DNA from: Closterium sp. Naga37s-1 | Lineage: Eukaryota > Streptophyta > Zygnematophyceae > Desmidiales > Closteriaceae | NCBI GenBank assembly: GCA_947471745.1 | Contig: CANJKZ010000088.1 | Location: forward strand, 434,001-498,000 | DNA length: 64,000 bases | Direction: 5' to 3' | Shown here: in pieces, positions 11,672 through 21,400 of the stretch | Position numbering within the stretch: position 1 is the stretch's first letter | How the letters are laid out: each line of letters begins with the position of its first letter | Notes under the pieces: generated by a model | What the model was told of the DNA's origin: nothing | Databases searched by the model: none | What the model saw: the letters and a program-made list of their open reading frames with translations, nothing else | Translations under genes and position numbers: made by a program

Positions 11672-12098
11672 GAAAGCGAGAGTCAGTAGCGCGCAGGTGA
11701 GAAACTAGGTCCTCAGCAGTGGTGAACGAGGAAAGATCAGGGAACAGGTACGGTAGCATGAGTCGACCTATGGCTGCAGTGGCCGGGGAGGAGTAGCGCG
11801 CAACTACAGCGTCGTACAGTGTCTTAGCAGTTCTGTGCTGGCTGAAATGCGCTCGCTCAATAATCGGCAGGTGGTTCCTAATAGCTAGGCATGCAGCAGC
11901 ATCACGAGTCTGCCACTGGGAGCGATCTAGAGCAGGAGCAACAGCAGCAGGAGCAACAGCAGTGCCAGAGACGTAATCAAACAGGGAAACGCCATCTTTG
12001 GCATCAGTCAGAAGGAACAGCTGGAGATCGTCTAACCATACAGTGAACTCGATGGGACGACCGTCAGGCTCGAACGCTAGAACGTTAGGCGTCGCCAT
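11586..12098 (-). pseudogene. E3 gag N-terminal part
   Basis: Starts at ATG 12098 with the family gag beginning (LAFEPDGRPIEFTVWLDDLQLFL) and continues through ARYSSPA and LPYLFPDL. A run of ten C (11628-11637 on the given strand) shifts it out of frame with the next block; nine would restore frame. This could be a real mutation or a homopolymer sequencing error. Confidence 0.8.
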
Positions 12099-12104
12099 AT
12101 TGGC

Positions 12105-12520
12105 TTAAGGCAGGAGGCAGCAGGCAGCAGGCAGTAGGCAGAGGCTGCAGGCACCAGGTAGGAGGCAGGAGGCAGAGGCAGGAGGCAGGGGCAGCAAGCA
12201 GCAGGCAGGCAGCAGACAAGCTGCAGGCAGGCGGCAGCAGGCAGCAAGCAGGCAGGCAGGCAGGCGGCAGGCAGGCGGCAGAAGGCAGCAAGCAGGCAGG
12301 CGGCAGCAGGCAGCAAGTAGCAGGCAGGAAGCAGGCAGGCAGCAGGCAGGCTGCAGGCAGGCGGCAGCAGGCAGCAAGCAGGCAGGCAGGCAGGCTGTAG
12401 GCAGCAAGCAGGCAGGCAGGCAGGCTTCAGGCAGCAAGCAGGCAGGCGGCAGCAGGCAGCAAGCAGCAGGCAGGCAGCAGGCAGCAAGCAGCAGGCAGCA
12501 GGCAAGAGGGGCCTAAGGGC
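12105..12520 (-). repeat. CAGG/CAGCAGG low-complexity leader array of E3
   Basis: About 400 bp of GGCAGGCAGCAGCAAG-type repeats lies between the E3 primer site and gag, the same position as the minisatellite leaders of E1, E2 and E4. From 12520 to 12950 it passes into a GC-rich GGCTGCGGGCTGC-like degenerate repeat. Cys/Leu-rich ORFs here are repeat artefacts. Confidence 0.85.
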
Positions 12521-12992
12521 TGCGTGAGGCTGCTGGCTGCATGTGGCGGCTTGCTGCACGAGGCTGCAGGCTGCACGTGGCTACGGGCAGCGCGCGCGGC
12601 CGCAGGCTACGTGCGGCGACGGACTGCGCGGGCTGCGGGCTGCTTGCAGCTGCGGGCTGTGCGTGGCTACAGGCAGCGTGCGCGGCTGCAATCTACGTGC
12701 GGCTGCGGGCTGCGCTGGGCGACGGGCCGCACGTGCGTGGCTGCGGGCTGGTCGCTAAGCTACGGGCTACGCTGGGCGACGGGCCGTGCTGGCGTGGCCT
12801 AATCAGGTTTCGCGCGGGCGGCTTAAGGGGCGCACAAGCGGGGCCGAAACGGGCTACGCGGGCTGCTGAGACGGCGCACGTGGGAAAAAAAAAAGGACCG
12901 CCCGAGGCGCGCGCGGGCAGCCGAGGCGCGCGTAGGCACTAGACAAGACAGGCAATCGTGGTGGGCCCTAATCCTAGGTCCTAAGGACCTAT

Positions 12993-13004
12993 GCTCTGAT
13001 ACCA
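12993..13004 (-). other. Primer-binding site of E3
   Basis: Reads TGGTATCAGAGC on the minus strand, an exact match to the initiator-Met primer site. It is followed by the leader motif with palindromes (12955-12990). Confidence 0.9.
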
Positions 13005-13011
13005 TGTTAGG

Positions 13012-14108
13012 TTCTTGCAGGGCAGCCTGCACGAGGAGATTTGGCTGCGCCGCCCTCCGGGCTTCACTGGGTCGTTCCCTCCTGGCACCCAGTGGAGCCT
13101 CCGGCGGCCGGTCTACGGTCTCCGCCAGGCGCCACATGAGTGGCACGACACACTGAGGACGACACTTGCGGCTCTTGGGTTTGCTCCGTCGACTGCTGAC
13201 CCATCGCTGTTTTTGCGCACCGACACTTCGCAGCCGCCGTTCTACGTTCTCGTGTACGTCGACGACTTGGTCTTTGCCACTACTGACACTGAGGCTCTCG
13301 CCCTGGTGAAGTCGGAGCTGTAGAAGAGACACACGTGCACAGACCTGGGTGAACTGCGCAGCTACCTTGGCTTGCAGATCACCCGGGACAGAGCACGCCG
13401 CACCATCACACTGACTCAGTCACACATGGTGCAGCAGGTGCTTCAGCGCTTCGGCTTCACCTGGTCCTCAGCACAGGCCACTCCTCTGGCTACAGGTCAC
13501 TCGCTCTCAGCTCCACCTTCGGACGAGTCCGTAGAGCCGAGTGGTCCTTACCCAGAGCTAGTGGGCTGCCTCATGTACCTGATGACGTGCACACGACCTG
13601 ACCTTGCGTACCCTCTTGGCCTTCTGGCTCGCTATGTGGCTCCTGGTCGGCACCGAAAGATGCACATAGATGCTGCTAAGAGGGTACTGCGCTACTTGTG
13701 CAGTACATCGGGCATGGGGCTCGTGCTTGGAGGACGGGGCAACGTTGTCCTCACTGGTCACTCGGACGCTTCTTGGGTTGACGACCAGGCTACGCAGCGG
13801 TCGTCACAGGGTTACACCTTCAGCCTTGGCTCTGGTTCAGTTTCTTGGCGTTCTACACGCTCGTCTTCAGTTCTCAGCTCCAGTTGTGAGGCTGAGATCT
13901 ACGCCACAGCCATGGCTGCACAGGAGTTACGCTGGCTCACCTTCCTGCTGACCGACTTGGGAGAGCGGCCTCGTTCTCCTCCAGTGCTGTACGTTGACAA
14001 CAAGGCCGCCATTGCCTTGTGTCAGGAGCACAGACTGGAGCACAGAACGAAGCACATCGCTCTGCGTTATTTCTTGGCTCGAGAGTTGCAGCAGCGTGGT
14101 CAGCTTCG
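13012..14108 (+). pseudogene. Copia RT-RNase H fragment, inverted relative to E3
   Basis: Starts mid-RT (after the LDFSTAFLQ segment) and runs through YVDDLVF, the LTRYLG-type connection and RNase H to the RELQQRGQLR segment, where homology ends. It differs from E3 at only a small share of residues, so it is the same subfamily. A TAG at 13321-13323 replaces CAG. No LTR is present. Its left edge abuts seven bases of the E3 LTR, making a large inverted repeat with 6500-7590. Confidence 0.9.
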
Positions 14109-14880
14109 TCAGCAATGGAAAACTGACAAGAAGCAGTTACCGAGAAATGATACGCTAGAACCATTGTAGTGGTAAGTTGATTGGAAACATGAAAATGTGT
14201 TGAACAGGATGGGATCATGAGGATAGGACAACGAGAAGAGAATGCTAGCAGGAGAACAAGAGGTGGGAATGAAAGAGAGATGACTGTGGCAAAATGGCTA
14301 TGGTGTATGGGGAATTGAATGGGAGGCATGACATGCACACTTGAGCAAGAAGGGATGTGCTGGCAACTAGCATGATCTGCCTGCCATGTCAGAATGCATG
14401 CCTAACAGAAATGCCAATAAAATGTTGCAATGGATGGGGGAATAAGGGAGGAGAGAGGAATCAATTTTCCCTGCGGTAGCTCACATGCAAGGGGAAGAAG
14501 GGTGGATCAGAATAAATGGTTGGGGAAAGGACAGTGGGGAATCTGGCAGTGAGTAAACTGGCAATGAGTAACCTGGTGGTGAGTAACCTGGCAGTGAGTA
14601 ACCTGGCAGTGAGTAACCTGGCAGTGAGTAACCAGGCAGTGAGTAACCTGCAAGTGAGTAACGTGGCAGTGGGGAAACTGACAGGGAGAAAAGTGGCAAC
14701 AGGAATCTGACAGTGGGAAGGGTGGCAATGGGAAAATAATGGTGGAAAAATGGTTCATGATGAGCATTGGGCAATATTGACAACATGAGAGGGGGGAAGA
14801 ATGGCAAGAGGACAAAAACAACAACAATGAGCCAAATTCAAACCGTTCCACACTCCCATCCTCCTGCTTCACTCCTCCAA
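14109..14880. repeat. Purine-rich degenerate repeats with a 15-bp minisatellite
   Basis: Most of this stretch is loosely repeated GGAAAATGGCAATGGGA-like sequence. Within it, 14539-14690 holds about ten copies of a 15-bp unit GAGTAACCTGGCAGT. Matching purine-rich DNA flanks locus B (45500-48200) and locus C (26790-27880) on the same side. ORFs are present but look like repeat artefacts. Confidence 0.7.
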
Positions 14881-15070
14881 CACCAGCTAGTACAAGGGAG
14901 TGAAGCCACACCTGATCTTTGCAATATAAATATTTACAAATCCCCACAGGCCGCCCTCCAGCTGACCACATTCCTCCACCTCTCCTGCCATCTCTCCCAC
15001 AACACCCTGCAAGCAGGGTGCAAAAAGGGGTAAGTCCCGCCATGCGATTGCCACCAGCCCCCACCAGCCA
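14881..15070 (-). promoter_or_regulatory. Conserved 3' region of gene A: TGTAA-type signal and hairpin
   Basis: Three blocks are shared with locus B in the same order: CACCAGCTAGTACAAGGGA (14881), a minus-strand TTTGTAAATATTTATATTGCA (about 14921-14940) and an eight-pair perfect hairpin at 15003-15020. TGTAA is the usual green-algal polyadenylation signal, so this is probably 3' processing DNA. That role is inferred. Confidence 0.45.
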
Positions 15071-15466
15071 TGCTCATCCCACCCGCACCACGCCTCCCTC
15101 CACATACCATTGGGAAGCCTCTTGATCTGCTGCCTTATACAACTGCTAATGCTACTAATTCTGCTGCTTCATCACCGTTCACTGCTTCCCTTGGGTGCCT
15201 TGCTGTGTGGCTTGGGAATGCCACTGGGTGCAGTGGGGCGTGGTTTGGGAATGCGAGTGGCCGCCAGTGCTGCTGCTGGAGCCCTTGCAAGGACCTCAAT
15301 CTCGCTCTCGCAAGGACCTCAATCTCGCTCTACAGCGACTTCGCTGGTGGGCCAGGCCAGCGGCGGATCGTTCACTAGGTTCGCGACTGGGTTACCACAT
15401 TCAACTTCTCGCTCACAGCGGAAAATGTGACCCAGCCGGTAATCGAACCCCAGGCTCTGATACCAA

Positions 15467-15540
15467 TGTAACACCTCGCTACCCACTGGGTCAAAACGAG
15501 GGTTATGTTTGAGGCGCAGCGGAGGCAGTCAACCCTTACA
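15467..15540 (-). mobile_element. TRIM-like terminal repeat with primer site, inserted in gene A
   Basis: Locus A diverges from locus B between about 15281 and 15540. The right edge is a 74-bp TGTAACACC...CCTTACA unit, with inverted ends like an LTR. Next to it, on the minus strand, lies TTGGTATCAGAGCC (15453-15466), a standard primer site. The order LTR then primer site on the minus strand fits the 5' end of a miniature LTR retroelement. No second terminal repeat or target duplication was found, so the left part is lost or not recognised. Confidence 0.5.
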
Positions 15541-16156
15541 TGTAAGCCCCACAGGCGTTACACGCAATGCTCTGCTCCTCCTCGTTCAACCGCCCCACGC
15601 GCACCGCAACGGCGTGCAGCCGCTGGTGCTGCCTCTTGCTCATGCACGCCTCTGCACTGTTGCCACGCTTCGAGCTGCTGCTGCCGGCGCTGCGGCTGCT
15701 GATGCTACTGCTGCTGCTGGTGCTGCAAATGATTCTGCTGCTGGCAACGCTGCTGTCCTCGCTGTTGCTGCAGCTGCTGATGATGCTGCTGGCGCTGCTG
15801 CGGCTGCTGGTGCTGGTCGCAGTGCTGCTAGCAGCAGCGACAGCTCCGAGCGTTAGAGTCACAACGGGCTCGCAGAAACGAACGCCCGGGACGTACAGCC
15901 ACGTCTGCTCCTCCTCGCTGTAGTCCTCCCAGAACACATGATCGGTGGATGTATCTGCAGGCGCCGGGAAGCCCAGCGGGCCAGAGAGCCACGTGCAGTC
16001 TTCCTCTGAGAAATCCTTCCAAAACTCGTGATCAATGGCCAATGACTTCGGTGGCGCGTACAGCCACATACAATCGGCCTCGCTGAAGTCCTTCCAGAAC
16101 TCGTGGTCGATTGAGGGGCTCGTGAACTGGAAAGCTGAGGCGTTCCGCACGGCCAT
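15536..16156 (-). CDS. Gene A: DHxFW-repeat protein, unknown function
   Basis: Not recognised as a known family. The 206-codon ATG frame starts MAVRNASAF and then has three copies of a motif D-H-x-F-W-x-D-[FY]-S-E-x-[DE]-x-x-W-L-x-x-P at about residues 17-35, 42-60 and 72-90. A conserved EPVVTLTLGA block, a Ser/Thr-rich tail (about 110-160) and a basic end follow. No signal peptide or membrane segment is seen. The N-terminal 105 residues are strongly conserved at locus B. The last codons and the TAA lie in the terminal repeat of a TRIM-like insertion, so the natural C-terminus has been replaced. The acidic, aromatic repeats suggest a binding surface, but no function can be assigned. Confidence 0.6.
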   Translation of the reverse strand: MAVRNASAFQFTSPSIDHEFWKDFSEADCMWLYAPPKSLAIDHEFWKDFSEEDCTWLSGPLGFPAPADTSTDHVFWEDYSEEEQTWLYVPGVRFCEPVVTLTLGAVAAASSTATSTSSRSSASSIISSCSNSEDSSVASSRIICSTSSSSSISSRSAGSSSSKRGNSAEACMSKRQHQRLHAVAVRVGRLNEEEQSIACNACGAYM

Positions 16157-17712
16157 GGTAAGAACAAGAGTCTAGGCAACAAGGAAATTTCACGAATCCA
16201 GAACCGGGAGTTGAAACCAGGTGATAGTCAGAAGCAAGTACGAACTCGAACGGGTGTGGTGGAATGGATGAGAATGACGAGTGCCTTTGTATGGTTGGGA
16301 ATGCACGGCAGCTCCAAGGCAGAAAGGTGGATAGAGCTCGGGTGGAGAGAAGGAACGGTGGTGGGTAGATGGGGGAGAGCTGGTCGGCTGCCCATAGCGA
16401 AAGTAGTTCATCCCGGGAAAGGCGTGCTCTGTCTTGTGATTGGAGGAGAATGGACAGAGGGGTTGAGCAGCCAATGGCAAGCTATCCGAAACAGATGATC
16501 CAAGCATAGCCTCGAGGTTCGGCACAGCCGGATGAGAATGTCGCGGCTCGTTCATCTAGTCGATCTTGCCCAAACTGAATCCGAATCGCTCTTCTGTCAA
16601 GCTCGCCGCTGCTTGAGGGAGAACCAGTGATTTGTCTGCGGAAGCACGCCACTGCTTCTCGTTGACTCGATGAAGGGTTCCGTGGGTGTGGTCTCGTCTC
16701 CAATCTGAGGTATGCTCGAGGCTGCTAGCGCTGGCCGATTTCTCTGACATCCTAGAACGATCCGATTGGAGCCAAACCTACGCACAGGTCGGGCAGCCAA
16801 TGGCATGCTATCCGATTTTTTTTCTCCAACCAAAGGGCCCAGCCCAACTCCTCCGACCAGCACGGATCTGGGCAGCGAAATCTCAGCGTTTTTTGCTGGT
16901 CAAAATGAAGTCCTGTCGTCCTTCCGTCAAGCTCGCCGCTGCTGAACCGGCGATTCGTCTGCGGGAACATGACGCTCTTCCCGGTTGACTGAATGTGGGG
17001 CTACTATGTGTGTACTCTCCGATCGAAGGTATGCTTGAGGCTGCCATAGCTTGTGTTTCGTTCCGTCAACGTTAACAAACGGTAAGTACAAACTACCTAC
17101 GAGCAATCAGCGGACGCGAATGAGACGGAGGCCAGAACGGACTGCACTACGACATGGCACGTACCAAATGACAGAAGGCAGTGTTTGCCCTGCGATCGGA
17201 CGGTCTTGAGCAGCTCAGGAGATCTCTGATCAGAGTGCTGAGGAAACTGGTCTCGAGGAACTAGGGTTCCTCTCCTAAGGTGCTCGTCCAGCCAGCTCCC
17301 AAGGTTGGGATGGGAGTGAGAAAAACGAATGCGTCTATGTGCAGATTCGATATCACATACTATACTAGCAGTGAATTATATATGGTTCAACCGATATTGC
17401 CTCTATCAACAAGTCGAACAGATCATGACATTCTCTGAAAATACTAATGTTTTGAATCTATATATTGTTACCAAGCTCACCGTTGTGTTGTGCGAAATGT
17501 TCTTATGGAGCCACATAATTTTCATTTACTACCAGTATATCCATCCCTCGAGTAATTTCATTTCAGTTCTGACAGCTAGGCATACAGCAAGATAGCTTAT
17601 CGAACTGCTATACTGCGTCAATCAAGCATACTACCTAATGTCATTTCACAACATTTCAACTCTCTGGGAACTGATCATCAACCATGCTGATTTAGCTGTT
17701 TCTTGTCCTGAG
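16157..17712 (-). repeat. Upstream region of gene A, duplicated at 1-1455
   Basis: Nearly identical to 1-1455 and, for the first 900 bases or so, to 50448-51050. It contains the family promoter if gene A is expressed, but no clear TATA box was fixed. Two copies of an internal unit of 200 bp or more occur at about 16560-16750 and 16868-17050. Confidence 0.75.
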
Positions 17713-17717
17713 CAAAC

Positions 17718-17847
17718 CGTCTAATTGTATTTGTTCCCTGTAGGCTGTAGTGGGGCATACCCTAAAGGGTACAACACATTAGGGTTAGGTAGTACTTGTA
17801 CTCACTCTTCCTACCTAGTCAAACATTCGTACGTTCCTATTCTGACA
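17718..17847 (+). repeat. 5' LTR of E2
   Basis: 130 bp, starting CGTCTAATTG (TG expected) and ending TGACA. Identical in layout to the 3' LTR at 24571. Confidence 0.92.
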
Positions 17848-17860
17848 TGGTATTCAGAGC
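17848..17860 (+). other. Primer-binding site of E2
   Basis: TGGTATTCAGAGC directly after the LTR, the initiator-Met type with one extra T, as in E1. Confidence 0.85.
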
Positions 17861-17894
17861 GGGTCCATCCTCCGTAGGACCGCTTTCGACCTGC

Positions 17895-18400
17895 CCGAAC
17901 TGCCCGTATTGCCCTGCCCGAACAGCGTTCCTCACGCTGCCCTGCCTGCGCGGCCCCACGTGCTCTTTCGTGCCCTTCGTGCTGCCCGCTTGCTGCCTAG
18001 CGCGCGACCCGCACGCTGCCCTGCTTGCGCTCTGCCCTGCCCTGCCGTGCAGCCCGTGCGCCGCCCTGCCCTGCAGCCCGCACGTCGCCCTGCCCTACAG
18101 CTAGCGCGCCGCCCTGCCCTGCAGCGTGTGCGCTGCCCTGCCCTGCAGCCCACGCGTCGCCCTGCCCTGCAGCTAGCGCGCCGCCCTGCCCTGCAGCTCG
18201 CACGCCGCCCTGCCCTGCAGCCCACGCATCGCCCTGCCCTGCAGCTTGCGCGCCGCCCTGCCCTGCAGCCCACGCGCCGCCCTGCCCTGCAGCTCGCGCG
18301 CCACCCTGCCCTGCAGCCCGCACGCATCCCTGCCCTGCAGCCCGCGCGCTGCCTTGCTCTGCAGCCCGCGCACCGCCCTGCCTGCGCGCTGCCTTAGCTG
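17895..18400 (+). repeat. 21-bp tandem repeats in the E2 leader
   Basis: About 20 units of the CCTGCCCTGCAGCCC-type 21-bp repeat, homologous to 1660-2190 but with a different copy number and order of variants. Confidence 0.85.
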
Positions 18401-18454
18401 CCAGCACGCTGCTCTAGTTGCCCACGCTCTGCCCTCGTTACTACACTGCCCGTC

Positions 18455-21400
18455 ATGGCAATGCCACCGGTCTTATCGTTTGACGCCAATGGACTCCCGT
18501 ACCGGTTCGACTTCTGGCTTTTTGTGCCTGCGCTTGCATCTCCGGTGTTACATCAGAGATGGCGTCTCCCTACTCGGGCACATGTCGGGTCACTTCCGGC
18601 CCCCACGACTCCCACTGAGCCTGCTGCTGACGCTGACAAGGACGTGCAGAGGCGGTACCGGGCGGACAGCCTCGCCTACAAACAGTGGACGGAGCGCGAC
18701 GGTGTTGCCCAGCGTGCCGTCTGATCTCTCCTGCCGGTCGACCAGAGGGATCACTTTCGCAGATGAAGTCGGCCCAGGCTTTGTTCGACACTGTTGTTAG
18801 ACACTACTACTCCCTCTCTCGTACCACCCAGCCTCTACAGCAACGGCAGCAGAGGCAGCCGGAGACCCCCTCACCGCAGCAGCTTAGGGAGTGTTCTTAT
18901 CAGCGGCGTGTCCCTGGTGGTGCAGAGGCTTCTAGTCTAGGTGCCAGTGAGCCTGGTAGCACTCTTACAGCACCTGTGGAGGCTTTACACACCTTCACGC
19001 TTGACTCAGGCGGAACTCGCTACTTCTTCCGCGACTGCACCACAGTCACACTGCTCACTGCACCTGTCCCGGTCAGTCTCGCTGACCCCTCTGGTGGTCC
19101 AGTCGAAGCACGTGCCTCCACCGTTCTCCCTTGTCCGGCAGCCCCCTCAGGCTCCCTCACAGGTTTCCACCTCCCCTCGTTCTCTAAGAAATTGGTGGGT
19201 AACGCTGTCCTCCAGGACTGTGACTACTTCTGGGGGTGAGCTTGTGGCGATCTGTACGGGCTCACGCACTGGCGAGCACTTCGCCACTTTCACTCGGAGC
19301 CCTGGGTCTGGCCTGTATACATTGAACACTGAGTCCGCACAGGTAGCTGCATCGGGTCAGGTAGTTGCGTCCGGTCAGTTCGCTGCGTCTTGTTCGTGCC
19401 GGCTACTCTCGCTCCAGACTCTCCTCTGGCACGACCATCTTGGTCATCCCTCCCTGCCGCGCTCGCATGGCATGCACTCTCATCTCCTTGTCTCTGGCCT
19501 CCCCAAGTCCCTGTCCCCGCTCCTGCGCTCGCTTGCACCGCCGTGCCTTCCCTGCGTCGAGGGGCGGCAGCGCGCTGCTCCTCACTCCTCGTTTCCGCCG
19601 ACCACTGCTCCTCTGCAGACTCTCCACATGGACGTGTGGGGCCCAGCCCGCGTCCATGGACAGGACCAGAAGTGCTACTTTCTGCTAGTTGTTGACGACT
19701 ACACGCGCTACACCGCGGTTTACCCCTTGCAGAGCAAGGCAGATGTCCGAGGTGTTTTGATTGACTGGATCATCGCTGTTCGTCGCCAGCTAAGCGCTCG
19801 GTTTGAGCAGGACCTCCATATCCTGCGACTGCACTCTGACAGAGGCGGTGAGTTTTCCTCCGGCCTCCTTCGGGACTTTTGTCGTGCGGAGGGCATCCGC
19901 CAGACGTTCACGCTTCCGGCCTCTCCATAGAAGAATGGGATTGCTGAGCGCCGCATTGACTTAGTCATGGATGTTGCTCGCACCTCCATGATCCATGCGA
20001 CTGCTCCCCATTTTCTGTGGCCGTTTGCGGTCCGATACGCCGCGCATCAGCTCAACCTCTAGCCTCGTGTCTCTGTGCCAGAGACCTCGCCTACACAGCA
20101 TTGGACGGGGGAGGTTGGCGATGTGTCGGCGTTTCGGGTCTGGGGCGCGCTCTCCCTTATTCGCGATACCACCACGAGCGAGCTCTCTCCTCGCAGTCTC
20201 CGCTGCGTCTTCCTTGGCTTCCCCACCGACGCCCCGCCCTGGCAGTTTTAACACACCGCCTCGCGCCGCATCCTGTCTTCACAGGACGTCACCTTTGACG
20301 AGTCGGTCTGCTTCTACTGTCTCCACCTGCACACGTCTTTCCCGCTCTCCCCGCCGCCCCTCTTCCTGGTCTCAGGTCCTCCTCCAGTAGACCCCCTCCC
20401 CCCGCAGGGTCCTGCTCCCTCAGGTGTGTCTCAGGTCGACCCATTCGCCGTGGTTGAGCCTTTGGAGGTCTCCTCTGACACCTCTGGCCCAGCTGAGGGG
20501 GGTGACCCCGCGGCTTACCACACGGCGACGACTGGCCGCTCCCCGCACTTGGAGACCCCTCCTGGTTTTCCGCCTCGATCGTCTTCGCCGCCTTCGCAGC
20601 CTGTTGCTGTGGGCTCTGGTGGTGCTGGGGGTGGTGACATTGGGGGTGCAGAATCTAGGGGTGCTGAGTTTGAGGGTGCCGATTCTTGGGGTGCTGAGTC
20701 TGGGGGTGCCGGTTCTGGGGTTGCTGACACTGGGCGTGCTAGAGCTGCTGGTGCTGGAGGTGCTGGAGCTGCTGGTGCTAGAGGTGCTGGAGCTGGAGGT
20801 GCTGGAGCTGGAGGTGCCGGAGCTGGAGGTGCTGGAGCTGGAGGTGCTGGAGCTGCTGGAGCTGCTGGAGCTATTGGTGCTGGAGGTCCTGGAGGTGCTG
20901 GAACTGCTGGTGCTGGAGGTGCTAGAGCTGGAGGTACTGGAGGTGCTAGAGCTACTGGTGCTGGAGGTGCTAGAGCTAGAGGTACTGGAGGTGTTAGAGC
21001 CGCTGGTGCTGGAGGTGTGTGTGCTGGAGGTGCTGGGGCTGGAGGTGCTGGAGCTGCTGGTGCTGGAGGTGCTGGAGCTACTGCTGCTGGAGGTGCTGGA
21101 GGTGCTGGAGCTGCTGGAGCTGCTGGTGCTGGAGTTACTAGAGCTGCTGGTGCTGGAGGTGCTAGAGCTGGAGGTGCTGGAGGTACTAGAGCTGGAGGTA
21201 CTGGGGGTGCTGAAGCTCGGGGTGCTAGAGCTGCTGACGGTAAGGGTACTGTGCTGTCCCGACCGTTTTTCTACCCGCAGCCGCAGTCGTCCCTGCCACC
21301 GCCTGATTCGGCCCTTCGCCAGGTTCTTAGTCTCCTGTCTTCCACTGGCCTCACTCCACCTCTCCTGTGTCCACCGACAGACCTGTCTCAGCCAAAGCTA

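Larger units (their letters stand above)
6310..13011 (-). mobile_element. Degraded Ty1/copia retrotransposon E3
   Basis: A minus-strand element reading from its primer site (12993-13004) through leader, gag, protease, integrase, reverse transcriptase and RNase H to a stop at 6365. The 5' LTR is reduced to seven bases (13005-13011) before it meets an inverted + strand RT fragment. The 3' untranslated part is cut near 6310, so no 3' LTR is visible. The polyprotein is broken by one extra C in a ten-C run in gag and by in-frame TAGs at 9443-9445 and 8873-8875. Otherwise the frame is open for about 5.3 kb, so it decayed fairly recently. Confidence 0.9.

Noticed and set aside
15440..15540. tRNA gene on the minus strand
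   Set aside because: TGGTATCAGAGCC plus GGTTCGATT looked tRNA-like, but no cloverleaf forms; a retroelement primer site beside an LTR-like end fits better.
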